NCBI GenBank assembly: GCA_035546535.1
Contig: DASZWQ010000010.1
Span: 1-53,815, forward strand
Length of the DNA: 53,815 nucleotides
Source of the DNA: Pirellulales bacterium
Lineage (GTDB): Bacteria; Planctomycetota; Planctomycetia; Pirellulales; JACPPG01
Direction of reading: 5' to 3'
Below, piece after piece: positions 9,511 through 18,445 of the stretch; position 1 is the stretch's first letter; each line of letters begins with the position of its first letter. Under the pieces are notes generated by a model. It worked only from the letters and a program-made list of their open reading frames with translations, was not told the DNA's origin and did no database searches. The translations under genes were made by a program, and so were the position numbers.

Positions 9511-11796
9511 TCAAAAGCGAGGCACGAAGGGCAAGTCGACCATCACCTGCGTCCCTTCTCCGGGGGCGCTTTTCAATTGGAAGTGACCGCCGGCGAAACG
9601 AGCGCGCTCGGCCATGCTTTGCAGGCCGTGCGTCCCGTGGGCGTTGTTGTTCGTCGTGAAGCCCACGCCCCAATCGCGCACTTCCAGGTGTACGAGATCG
9701 CCGCGCCGCGTGACCTCGACGCGAACCCTCTTCGCCTGGCTGTGCTTGCGAATATTGGTCAGGGCTTCTTGCGCGATGCGGAAGAGCGCCTCCTCGGCCT
9801 TGGGGTCGATGCGTTCCAGGAAATCGTCCTTGACGAATTCCACCTGCACGTGGGCCCGGTCTTCTTCCTCGATGAGTTGCTCCAGAGCGGCCACGACTCC
9901 CAGATCGTCGAGCACCGGCGTGCGAATGCCGTTGATCAGTTGGCGGCCCTCGTTGACGGCGCGTCGCAGGTCGGCGGCCACGCTATCGACGAGTTCCCGC
10001 CCCGCCTGATTTTGGGCGGGCAACTCGAGCGATTGCAATTGCATGAGCGCGCCGGCGGCGTATTGGATCAATCCATCGTGCACCGCGTACACGATCAGTT
10101 GCCGCTCGCGATCCTGCTCTTCCAAGGTGCGGCGCAGTAATTCCTGCTCGGCTTTGAGCGAATCGAGCGCGCGACGGCGCTCGGTGATATCGGTCGTGGC
10201 TCCGCCCACCCCGGTCACCAGCCCGTTTGGATCGGTAATGGGAAACTTCACGGTGGCGAAGACGCGTTGATCTTGACCGTCCGGGATCGGGTCTTCGAAC
10301 GCGACCGGACCGCGCGAGGCAATGACTTGCCGATCGATTTCCGCGAATTGGTCGGCGATCGTGGGCGTCATGTGACTCGAGCGCGTCATGTTGAGCAGAT
10401 CGTAGTTCGTCTTGCCAAGGATCTGCTCGTTGCTGACCCCGTAGAGTTCCTCCCAGCGCCGATTCACTTGCACGTATCGCCCTTCGAGGTCCTTCAGAGA
10501 GATGATGTCGGGGGAGTTATCGAGAATCGACCGCAGACGAGCTTCGTCGGCGCGGATCACATCTTCGATGACCTTGCGATCGGTCATGTCGACGATCGTA
10601 CCCACAAAACCAGTCACGCTCTCGGCGTCGTCAAACAACGCAAGCACCGAGGCGGCCACCCAACGCACGCCGGTCGTTTTGTTGAGAAAGCGGAATTCGG
10701 ACGTCGCGTTCCTGTGATTGCGGGCCGCGTCAGCCCATTCGGCAACGACGCGCTCTCGGTCATGCGGATGCAGGAATTTCGTCCAGCCATCCCCCATGGC
10801 CTCGTCGGCGCTTCCGCCGGCGATTTCACACCAGGCGTCATTGACGAACTGGCAACGTCCCTCGGCATCGGAAAAGAAGATACCAACCGGCGCGTAAGTG
10901 GTCAGCTTGCGAAAGCGTTCCTCGGCCTGACGCAGGGCCTGCTCCGTTTTCTTGCGCTCGGTGATCTCGATCACCGTGCCGATGAAACGCGCGGGCCTGC
11001 GCTGCTCTCCGTCTCCCTGGAAGAACGCCTGGCCCTTGACGATGAACCAGCCCACCGAATCGTCGGGCCGCAGCAGCCGGCAATCGATCTCGTAGCGGCC
11101 GTCGCCGCGGGGATCGAGCGCTTTTTCGACGGCAACTTGCGCCCGCTCACGATCTTCCGGGTGAATGCGATCCAGAAAATTGATGTGCGTGACATCTGTG
11201 TCGGGCGCCAGTCCGAACATCGTCTTGGTGCGCTCGGACCAGGTGCGCTCGCCCGTGATCGGATTAAAGTCCCAGGTGCCGATCGCCGCCGATTCGACGG
11301 CCATGCGAATTCGCTCTTCCCGCTCGCGCAGGGCGATTTCGGCCGCGGCGCGGCGTTCGATCTCGACGGCAAGTTGTTCGCGCTGCGCCCGTGCGGCCGC
11401 CTCGGCCCGTTCGCGCACGGCGATCTCGGTTTCCAGTTGCAGTTGCCGGGTGGCCATGCGCGCACGGGCGGCACGCGCGTTTTCGATCAGCCAGCTTAGG
11501 AAAGTGCCGACGCCGACAAAGATCGCCAGCACCAAGAAGAATTGAGGCGAAACATCCGCGGCTTCAAAACGCCTGCTAAGCATCACTGCCACGGATATGG
11601 CCCCGAGCGTCGTGGCCATCAAGCCGGCTCGCATGCCGGCATTCCAGGCGCTGAGCGCAACCGCAGCCATAAGGGGCAGATAGGGGCTGCGCAAGTCGAG
11701 CCATGGGACAACCACGTACCGCCGCAACAGCAGCATCGCGGCCGTGGCCAGCGCTGCGACCAGCAGGTCACGTAAGACAATTCGAGATCGACTCAT
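9511..11796 (-). CDS. Membrane-bound PAS sensor histidine kinase, NarL/UhpB type
   Basis: 761 residues from the ATG at 11796. Layout: a membrane region with about four hydrophobic segments (residues 8-105, DUF4118/KdpD-like in look), a charged coiled coil (about 105-165), three PAS/PAC domains (about 165-285, 290-410 and 415-540), a HisKA_3-type dimerisation helix with the phospho-acceptor in VYAVHDGLIQ (His about 573), and an HATPase domain (EEALFRIAQEALTNIRKHS, then DWGVGF). Kinases of this type pass phosphate to LuxR-type regulators, but none lies nearby. It is followed by the aldo/keto reductase on the same transcript. No good ribosome site is seen at this start; an upstream in-frame TTG near 11868 is less likely. 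Confidence 0.9.
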   Translation of the reverse strand: MSRSRIVLRDLLVAALATAAMLLLRRYVVVPWLDLRSPYLPLMAAVALSAWNAGMRAGLMATTLGAISVAVMLSRRFEAADVSPQFFLVLAIFVGVGTFLSWLIENARAARARMATRQLQLETEIAVRERAEAAARAQREQLAVEIERRAAAEIALREREERIRMAVESAAIGTWDFNPITGERTWSERTKTMFGLAPDTDVTHINFLDRIHPEDRERAQVAVEKALDPRGDGRYEIDCRLLRPDDSVGWFIVKGQAFFQGDGEQRRPARFIGTVIEITERKKTEQALRQAEERFRKLTTYAPVGIFFSDAEGRCQFVNDAWCEIAGGSADEAMGDGWTKFLHPHDRERVVAEWADAARNHRNATSEFRFLNKTTGVRWVAASVLALFDDAESVTGFVGTIVDMTDRKVIEDVIRADEARLRSILDNSPDIISLKDLEGRYVQVNRRWEELYGVSNEQILGKTNYDLLNMTRSSHMTPTIADQFAEIDRQVIASRGPVAFEDPIPDGQDQRVFATVKFPITDPNGLVTGVGGATTDITERRRALDSLKAEQELLRRTLEEQDRERQLIVYAVHDGLIQYAAGALMQLQSLELPAQNQAGRELVDSVAADLRRAVNEGRQLINGIRTPVLDDLGVVAALEQLIEEEDRAHVQVEFVKDDFLERIDPKAEEALFRIAQEALTNIRKHSQAKRVRVEVTRRGDLVHLEVRDWGVGFTTNNNAHGTHGLQSMAERARFAGGHFQLKSAPGEGTQVMVDLPFVPRF

Positions 11797-11913
11797 CGCG
11801 ATTGCGCGAAGGGAACATGCGTCGTTGAGAAGCGCGCCCTGGGTCCGCTCTGCATGATTCTGGCACAAGCCTGCGCTTGACGAAATAGCCCGACTGCCGG
11901 CAATCGGTTGCCA

Positions 11914-12753
11914 TCACCGCGGCTTTCGGTCCCAAACCCGCACGTAGTCGATGCGCCACGCTTGCGTGCTGCCGTCCGGCTTGCCGATCCACTCCCCATC
12001 GTCGCCCGCAGCCAGACTCAGCATCAGGTACATCCGGACGCCGGTGCCGGCCGGAGACGGCTTTTGCATCACCGGCTTGCCGTCGAAGTACCAGGTCATC
12101 CGGTCCTGGGTCCATTCGAAGCCATAAACGTGCATCGCTTCAGAAATATCGACCCCGGTATCAACGAACTGGCCGGCCTCGATCGGCTTGTTCTTCGTGC
12201 CCGACATCACGGCCGGGTAATACTGATTGTTGATGCGGCTGCTGGCCTGGAAAATATCGACTTCGGGCGGCCACACGACATCGTCCCAGTTGCGCGTCCA
12301 CTTCATCATCCAAAACGTCGGCCAGAAACCCTTGCCGCCCGGCGCCTGACAGCGAATTTCCGCGTACCCGTATTGAAACGAAAACAATCCCGCCGTCGAC
12401 AGACAGCCCGACGTGTACGTAAAGGGGCTGGGCAGGCCGGGCGTAGGGCGCGCGGTGATCGTGAGAATGGAATCCGTGACGCTGAAAGGCGAGGGAGCGA
12501 TTTTGTCCCCCTTGCGCACGTCGACGTAGATTTGCATTTCGCCGGGAGTTGCGTTGCTCGTGACGCCGGCGCCGAGCGGCCAGCTTGTCTTCCATTTCAT
12601 TCCTTGTAAAAAGTCGTTGGCCGAGTCGAATTCCGAGGCAAACAAGAGCGTCGCCCCGTTGCCAGACGCTGGCGCGGAAGGATTCTTCGCGTCTTGAGCC
12701 ATCGCCGCGGCGCCGAGCACGGCACAAACGGTAATAGCGAGAAGGCATCTCAT
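11914..12753 (-). CDS. Secreted GH16-family protein with altered catalytic site
   Basis: 279 residues with a signal peptide (MRCLLAITVCAVLGAAAMAQ); the ATG at 12753 was chosen for that reason. The fold markers of glycoside hydrolase family 16 (beta-1,3/1,4-glucanases and related enzymes) are present: a lamG-like beta-sandwich with YGYAEIRCQAPGGKGFWPTFWMM, then PPEVDIFQ, then YGFEWTQDRMTWYFDGKPV. The family motif is ExDxxE or ExDxE: the nucleophile Glu164 and Asp166 are present, but the acid/base Glu position is Gln169 (codon CAG checked). The protein may bind glycans, or use another residue. It lies 117 bp upstream of the kinase gene on the same strand. Confidence 0.85.
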   Translation of the reverse strand: MRCLLAITVCAVLGAAAMAQDAKNPSAPASGNGATLLFASEFDSANDFLQGMKWKTSWPLGAGVTSNATPGEMQIYVDVRKGDKIAPSPFSVTDSILTITARPTPGLPSPFTYTSGCLSTAGLFSFQYGYAEIRCQAPGGKGFWPTFWMMKWTRNWDDVVWPPEVDIFQASSRINNQYYPAVMSGTKNKPIEAGQFVDTGVDISEAMHVYGFEWTQDRMTWYFDGKPVMQKPSPAGTGVRMYLMLSLAAGDDGEWIGKPDGSTQAWRIDYVRVWDRKPR

Positions 12754-12904
12754 GGGTCGCGATCTCTGTTTGGCGAAACGGTCATAGGCGGGCACAAAAG
12801 GATACGTCACGCGCAAATATCATGCCGGCAGTGGTTTTCTCCGCTGGCGCCGCGCCGAACGTTCGCGTGGAACTCTGCCAGTGCGCGACCTTATTTCTCG
12901 CGCT

Positions 12905-13996
12905 CTAAAGGATGTCGCGGTCGGCAAAGACGGGCCCGAGAACTTCAGCGACCGTTTCCGGCTCTAACGTGCTGGGCGTCGCCGCGCCGCGCGAATCGAG
13001 AGTCCTGGCCGCCAAAGGAAATTGTCCCTGAATCGCGTCGCTGAAGGGACAGGCGCGGCTGCCTGTCATCCATTTTCCGGCGCCGGTCTCCGCGGCGTTG
13101 AGCCGCTCGATCGCGGAATCGAAAGCCGGCAGGTCGAGCTCATAGCTTTCCATGCCGTCGCCGTAGTTCAAGCCCCAAACCATCCAGCGATTCACAATGT
13201 CGGCCCACAGATAACCTGGGTACCAAAGGTCGTGATGCCAGCCATCGGCCGCTTCGGCCGAGACCAGGCACATGCGCTGTTCATCCCAGTGGGCGCGCGC
13301 GTGCGGCCACAGAATCGCCCGGGCCGAGATTCGCTCGTTGAATTTGGGGACATAGGTCGCTTCCTCGACCCGATCACCAACAACCGAGCGTGGAATCACA
13401 TAGTGCGCGAAGTAGCGGTCACGTGGGACGCGCAAAATGGTTCCGGCGGCGACGAGTTCCACGCCTCGCCGCAGCGGCGCGAGGGACGCCTCGATTTCCG
13501 CGCTGTCTGGATCGGTTTGAGCGATGAGGCCCGGGATGCGGCGAAAAGCTTCTTCGTAAGTGGCATGGAGAGGCTGACCCTCGCCACGGCGGATGTTCAT
13601 CAAGCGCGTCAGGCCTTGAAACAATCGCTGGGCGGGGGGATCACCCCAGCTCCAAAAATCCCCCATTTCGGCCGCTTGAACAATCGTGCGCCGATTCGCG
13701 AGCGCGTGGCCGCTATGAACCAGCGTGTAAACCGACAGCATGCCATCGACGTCCAGATGGTTATTCACCGCCAGCGTCCATGGGACTTCTTCGGGCGGAC
13801 GGTCGAGAAAGCGAAAGCAAATCTCGGTCGATGTGTCGGCCTGGTATCGACGCGGGGTGCGATTGGGGCGCCAATGGCTCAGATCGAGGTCGCGACCCTC
13901 TCGGAAACTTGTGCCGCCCGCACCGTCGCAATAAATAATCCGCTCGGCGTCCGCCGGAGGAGGTTCATGATCGAGAATGAGAAATCGCTCAATCAT
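12905..13996 (-). CDS. Unknown protein with DHH-like motif
   Basis: 363 residues, no signal peptide or membrane segment. I do not recognise the family with certainty. The segment WTLAVNNHLDVDGMLSVYTLV (about 80-100) resembles the metal-binding motif of DHH phosphoesterases (NhDxDGixS), although the first Asp of the classical motif is Leu here. Other notable stretches are YCDGAGGTSFREGRDLDLSHW near the N-terminus and FNERISARAILWPHARAHWD. The ATG at 13996 ends the reading frame region cleanly. It stands alone, 151 bp upstream of the GH16-type gene. A hydrolase or phosphoesterase role is inference only. Confidence 0.75.
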   Translation of the reverse strand: MIERFLILDHEPPPADAERIIYCDGAGGTSFREGRDLDLSHWRPNRTPRRYQADTSTEICFRFLDRPPEEVPWTLAVNNHLDVDGMLSVYTLVHSGHALANRRTIVQAAEMGDFWSWGDPPAQRLFQGLTRLMNIRRGEGQPLHATYEEAFRRIPGLIAQTDPDSAEIEASLAPLRRGVELVAAGTILRVPRDRYFAHYVIPRSVVGDRVEEATYVPKFNERISARAILWPHARAHWDEQRMCLVSAEAADGWHHDLWYPGYLWADIVNRWMVWGLNYGDGMESYELDLPAFDSAIERLNAAETGAGKWMTGSRACPFSDAIQGQFPLAARTLDSRGAATPSTLEPETVAEVLGPVFADRDIL

Positions 13997-14112
13997 CGTT
14001 CGGTGCTACCAAAATGTTGAGAAGCCGCCTGGCAAGCGAGAAAGTTCCCATGGTTTGGCATCGAAATCGCACCGGTCAAATCGAGATCATTCCATCTTAA
14101 GGGATCCTCGCC

Positions 14113-14409
14113 ATGGAAACCAACGTACGGCAACACCAGGCCGCCAGCATCGTGCGTGACCTGCTGAGCAAGGCCAGGGATGAGTCGCGATCCGACGAAC
14201 AGCGCAAGAAAATCGCGGATATCGCCGCGAAGTATGCGTTCGCCCTCTATTTCGACATGGCCGAAACCGCGGGCAAGCCGCCCGTCAGCGCTGACATGGA
14301 ATCGCGACGTGGCGTGCCTGACGATCCCGGCTACTTCGACAGCTTGGACGCCATCTGCGAGCTTTTGAGCTGCGTGGGAACGCTTGGTAAGCCTGAGGGC
14401 GCCGCCTAA
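14113..14409 (+). CDS. Small hypothetical protein
   Basis: 98 residues, acidic and helical, with no leader. A Shine-Dalgarno-like AAGGGA lies about 11 bases before the ATG. No family recognised. It is 84 bp upstream of the MgtC-like gene on the same strand and probably shares its transcript. Codon use and the ribosome site make it credible despite its size. Confidence 0.65.
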   Translation: METNVRQHQAASIVRDLLSKARDESRSDEQRKKIADIAAKYAFALYFDMAETAGKPPVSADMESRRGVPDDPGYFDSLDAICELLSCVGTLGKPEGAA

Positions 14410-14492
14410 AGCTACGCCCGCAATTCAGCGACCAAAAGCACAAGCGGCAAACGCGACGGAACCGCACGACGCAGGAAAGCACGAGGTGCATC

Positions 14493-15188
14493 ATGTCGAC
14501 CGTCGTCGGTTGGGACGAGATTGCTGTCCGCCTGATTTTAACCATTGTTGCCAGCGCACTGATCGGGCTCGATCGTGGCGAACATGGCCGGCCCGCGGGC
14601 TTGAGAACGACAATTCTCGTCGGGTTGGCGGCCGCCGCCTCCATGATTCAGGTCAACTTGCTGCTGGGGGTCGCCGGCAAGCCCCATGACTCGTTCATTG
14701 TCATGGACCTGATGCGCTTGCCGCTGGGCATTCTGTCGGGCATGGGGTTCATCGGCGGCGGCGCGATTCTGCGACGGGACAAAATGGTGACCGGTGTTAC
14801 CACCGCCGCCACCTTGTGGTTCACCACCGTCATGGGCTTGTGCTTCGGCGGCGGGCAATTGCTGCTGGGCGTGGCCATGCTTGGGACCGGATTAGTCGTC
14901 TTGCTGTGCTTGAGGTGGATCGAAGACCGCATCCATCGCGATCGGCGGGCCACGCTCGCAGTCGCCATGGGCGAGAATGGACCAACCGAGGACCAGATCC
15001 GCGAAAAATTACTGGCCGCGCAATTCAAGATCGTATCGCTGGCCGTCACGCGCTTGCCGAGCTCCGGCGCCCGAAGGATACGTTGCGAGCTGATTTGGCA
15101 CGCATCGCCAAGCGATTCCCGAACGCCGCCGCTCGTCGATCGCCTCGCCGCGCTGCCGGGCGTAAAGCGCGTCAGTTGGCAACCCTGA
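14493..15188 (+). CDS. MgtC/SapB family membrane protein
   Basis: 231 residues. The N-terminal half has the family's membrane segments and its signature ALIGLDRGEHGRPAGLRTTILVGLAAAAS, followed by GILSGMGFIGGGAILRRDKMVTGVTTAATLW. The C-terminal third is a soluble domain (from about residue 155) like the ACT-like tail of MgtC. MgtC proteins are linked to magnesium limitation and intracellular pH or ATP homeostasis rather than being proven transporters. GAGGTG lies 7 bases before the ATG. The DUF4112 gene follows on the same strand 92 bp later. Confidence 0.92.
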   Translation: MSTVVGWDEIAVRLILTIVASALIGLDRGEHGRPAGLRTTILVGLAAAASMIQVNLLLGVAGKPHDSFIVMDLMRLPLGILSGMGFIGGGAILRRDKMVTGVTTAATLWFTTVMGLCFGGGQLLLGVAMLGTGLVVLLCLRWIEDRIHRDRRATLAVAMGENGPTEDQIREKLLAAQFKIVSLAVTRLPSSGARRIRCELIWHASPSDSRTPPLVDRLAALPGVKRVSWQP

Positions 15189-15280
15189 GACAACAGGGGG
15201 CGATTTCCCCGGCATGTGGTTTGCAACGCAAGGCGAACACGCGACTCCAATATCGTCCCACGTACAGCGAATAACCGGAT

Positions 15281-15826
15281 ATGACTACCAGAGAGATCAG
15301 CAACGTCGCAATACGTCCCGAGGTCCTCCGGTTCCGCGGCAAAGCCAGCCCGTCGATGGATGCTCAGATTTCCCAGCTGCAGCGGCTGGCCGACCTGATG
15401 GACACCGCCTTCGAGGTGCCTGGCACGGGCATCCGTTTTGGATGGGACGCCTTGATCGGTCTCGTACCTGGCCTGGGCGATACGATCACGTCGCTAGTTG
15501 CGCTGTACGTTGTGGGGGCGGCCAGCCGGATGGGAGTGCCCCGTGTGACGTTGCTTCGCATGATCGCGAACGTGGGCATCGATTGGCTGCTGGGAATCGT
15601 TCCGTTGTTCGGCGATCTTTTCGACGTTTACTGGAAAGCCAATCAGCGGAATGTCGCCATCCTCCGCAGTCAGTTCTCCGCTTCGACGGTCGAGCGGCGC
15701 CGCGCCAAACGTGCCGACTGGGCAGCGATGATCCTGCTCGCCACGTTGTTTGCCTGCGTCGTGGCTGGCGGCGCCTTGTTCGTCGCTCTGGCCGTCAAGG
15801 CGATCGGTTTCGTTTTTGGACTGTGA
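15281..15826 (+). CDS. DUF4112 membrane protein
   Basis: 181 residues. Residues about 30-125 match the DUF4112 pattern: MDTAFEVPGTGIRFGWDALIG, then LVPGLGDTITSLVALYVV and GIDWLLGIVPLFGDLFDVYWKANQRN. Two short hydrophobic segments in that domain and one strong C-terminal membrane helix (about 150-178) place it in the membrane. Function of the family is not known. The start has no clear ribosome site. The MscS gene follows 154 bp on; an in-frame extension of that gene would overlap this stop. Confidence 0.85.
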   Translation: MTTREISNVAIRPEVLRFRGKASPSMDAQISQLQRLADLMDTAFEVPGTGIRFGWDALIGLVPGLGDTITSLVALYVVGAASRMGVPRVTLLRMIANVGIDWLLGIVPLFGDLFDVYWKANQRNVAILRSQFSASTVERRRAKRADWAAMILLATLFACVVAGGALFVALAVKAIGFVFGL

Positions 15827-15980
15827 AAACGATTTAAGCGCGGATGCCACGGCGATGGGTGGCGGCCCATGTGCCAGCGACCGGTCGGCGGGCGTCCATC
15901 TTCATCGAGGGTTGTCGGCGGCCTGTGTTCGACCCGATCGCCCGAGCCAGCGGCACGACGTTTGCAATGCCCTTGGCGCG

Positions 15981-18425
15981 ATGGCTACCCCTTCAGCAAC
16001 GCTCATTCTTCGGCACCGGCAACCGGGGGGCTCCGCGCATTTCGCGGGGCGCGCCCTGGGCGCGCTTGCACTCTTGGCCGTCCTGGCAGCGACGTTGCGG
16101 GCTGATCTTGCCGAGCGCCGCACAATCGCCGCCGAAATACACGATCTATCGTCAGATGCCGCGACATCCGGTGATAAGGACAAGAACGACGAGCGATTGG
16201 CTCAATTGCAGTCGCTTGATGCCCTCTACGTGCAGATTCAAACGCGACGTGCCGAGCGGCAGCGCCTGGAGGATCAACAAAAAGCTCTCGAGCGCGCCGC
16301 GGAGTCTCACGAAAAACCCCAACTCGACGAGCCGAAGCCCTATTCGTTTCTGCTCTACGACTCGCTTCAGGATCAGTTGGCGATCGAAAAGGATCGCGCC
16401 AAAGCTTTGACCGCAGAGAGCAAATCGATCGCCAAGCTATTGGCAGCCGCGCACGAGGCGCTCGACCAGGAAAGCGGCGCGGAAAACAACGCAGGAAAAG
16501 AGACTGCGCCGCCGGCTCGACCGTCCGACGATCTGGCGATTGCACGCCAGCGTGCGCAAGTCCAGTTGCGCGCGTTGGACGTGGATCTCAACAAGTTGCG
16601 CCAGGCGGTGTGCGAAGCCAAGCAAAAGGAGTTGCAGGCCAAGATCGCAATTGTCCACAAGGACGTAAGATTCTCCGCGGCCGACCGTGACAAGCAACTG
16701 GCAACATTATCTGAATCGGAAGCATTGCTCAAAGGGCAACGCCGCCAGGTCGAACGGGAACTGCAGCGGATCGAAGGGGGAAACGCTGCCTTGGCGCGCC
16801 CGGCCGATGCGTCGAACGAACTGCAGACTGACAATGAACAGGCGAGCAACGAGCAGAGTAACCCCCCGCAGCATCCTCGCGACGCGAAGGCCGCCGGCGG
16901 CCGGCCGGTACGCGAGGCGGTCGACGCTTGCCAAAGCCAGCTCGTGCTGTTGGACGAGCGCCTGGAATGGCTCAATCGGTTACGGCGCGTGTGGCGGCAA
17001 CGCTACGATCTCGCCAATGAGAAGCTTAACGCGGCCCGCCTGCAGCAATGGTTGGACGACGAAACCGAATTCCGCGAGGACCTGAACGACGCGATTCGCG
17101 CGCTGGAGAATCGCCGCGATACGGCGCGCACGCAACGAGGGTCGACGAATCTGGTCGTCGAACGTCCTGAGAATCCTCCGCCTGCCCATGAAGACGCCCA
17201 AAGCAAGGCGCAGCGCGAGCTGCGCGATGCGCGCCTGGGCGAGTTGGCCGAGACATGCGCGGCGACGTTGCTCGACGCCCAAGCCACGGAACGAATTCTG
17301 GACCGCTTTCATGCCGAATTGACGGACAAACTGCCTGAGGAGAGCACCTGGGGATCGGCCGGCCAGACGATATCTCGGTTGTTCCATTACCCAATCGCCG
17401 GTGAAGATGACCATACCGTCACCCTAGGCACGCTGCTCGTGCTTTTAGCCTGCGTGCTGGCAGGCGTTCTGTTCTCGTGGGCTTTCAGTCGGGCCATGCG
17501 CGACCTGGTGCTCAAGCGCTTTGGTTTGCATCGAGGGAAAGTCGACGCGGTCAATTCGATCCTCTTCTATGCGCTCTGTTTCGTCTTCGGTTTCACGGCG
17601 TTTCGCGTGCTGAACGTGCCGCTCGCCGCCTTCGCGTTTCTGGGCGGAGCGGCGGCGATCGCCGTCGGTTTCGGCAGCCAGGACATCATGAATAATTTCA
17701 TGAGTGGCGTGATCCTGCTGGCTGAACAACCAATCCGCGTCGGTGACGTTGCGCGCATCAATGGGGTGACGGGCGTGGTCATGCACATCGGCATGCGCAG
17801 CACGCGCTTGCGAACCGAATCGAACTACGAGGTCACCGTACCCAACAAGGCCCTGCTCGATGAGCAGGTAACCAATTTCACATTATCCGACAACATGGTA
17901 CAGGTCTCGGTCGTGATCACGCTCGACCGCGAAACGAAAATCGCCGAAGCCAAGGAGAACATGTTAAAGGTGGTCTTCGGCCACCCGGTGATTGTCAAGT
18001 CTTTACAGCCCTTGGTGCTCGTCAAGGAGATCGACAACTACTGGCTGACGTTCGAAATCCGCTTCTGGCTGCAGTATCAGAACTTTCAACAGTGCGCGGT
18101 CGTGCAAAGCCAGATCATGGAAGTCATCGGCGATATGTATCGCCCGCTGACGGACGAAGAAAAGGAAGCCAAGCGGGCAGCGGCCCCAAGCATCGATAGG
18201 GCGGGAGCCGAATCTGCGACCGAGAGCGAAGCCGGCGCGGACGTCGCGGCGGGCGAAACACTTGCCGAGCAGACGCCGCGCGACGAAGCGGCTGACGGCG
18301 TCGAAGTAGTGGCCGTCGGCAACGCAAATCCGCAACCTGCCAATGCCGACGTCGCCCCCCGCGGCCTCGACCCAGCGGCCAAGATGATGTTTCGCAAGCT
18401 GGGACGAAAGATCGTCAAGCGTTAG
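15981..18425 (+). CDS. Large MscS-family mechanosensitive channel with coiled-coil N-terminus
   Basis: 814 residues from the ATG at 15981, which places an N-terminal hydrophobic leader at residues 8-35; the frame is open to 15750, and an ATG at 15855 is the alternative. Residues about 40-450 are long charged helices (coiled coil, rich in Gln, Arg, Glu). Then come three membrane helices (about 480-505, 527-545, 550-582); the last has the pore-type sequence GGAAAIAVGFGSQDIMNNFMSG, followed by the beta domain (IRVGDVARINGVTGVV, VTVPNKALLDEQVTNF). The tail (from 715) is acidic and Ala-rich. MscS channels release solutes on hypo-osmotic shock; the long head resembles that of MscK/YnaI-type relatives. 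It converges with the sulfatase gene. Confidence 0.9.
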   Translation: MATPSATLILRHRQPGGSAHFAGRALGALALLAVLAATLRADLAERRTIAAEIHDLSSDAATSGDKDKNDERLAQLQSLDALYVQIQTRRAERQRLEDQQKALERAAESHEKPQLDEPKPYSFLLYDSLQDQLAIEKDRAKALTAESKSIAKLLAAAHEALDQESGAENNAGKETAPPARPSDDLAIARQRAQVQLRALDVDLNKLRQAVCEAKQKELQAKIAIVHKDVRFSAADRDKQLATLSESEALLKGQRRQVERELQRIEGGNAALARPADASNELQTDNEQASNEQSNPPQHPRDAKAAGGRPVREAVDACQSQLVLLDERLEWLNRLRRVWRQRYDLANEKLNAARLQQWLDDETEFREDLNDAIRALENRRDTARTQRGSTNLVVERPENPPPAHEDAQSKAQRELRDARLGELAETCAATLLDAQATERILDRFHAELTDKLPEESTWGSAGQTISRLFHYPIAGEDDHTVTLGTLLVLLACVLAGVLFSWAFSRAMRDLVLKRFGLHRGKVDAVNSILFYALCFVFGFTAFRVLNVPLAAFAFLGGAAAIAVGFGSQDIMNNFMSGVILLAEQPIRVGDVARINGVTGVVMHIGMRSTRLRTESNYEVTVPNKALLDEQVTNFTLSDNMVQVSVVITLDRETKIAEAKENMLKVVFGHPVIVKSLQPLVLVKEIDNYWLTFEIRFWLQYQNFQQCAVVQSQIMEVIGDMYRPLTDEEKEAKRAAAPSIDRAGAESATESEAGADVAAGETLAEQTPRDEAADGVEVVAVGNANPQPANADVAPRGLDPAAKMMFRKLGRKIVKR

Positions 18426-18445
18426 TTGCGCCTCTGCGGGCGCTT

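Noticed and set aside
15750..15980. Upstream extension of the large MscS protein
   Set aside because: The extra 77 residues overlap the DUF4112 gene and resemble noncoding GC-rich sequence; no family similarity is visible.
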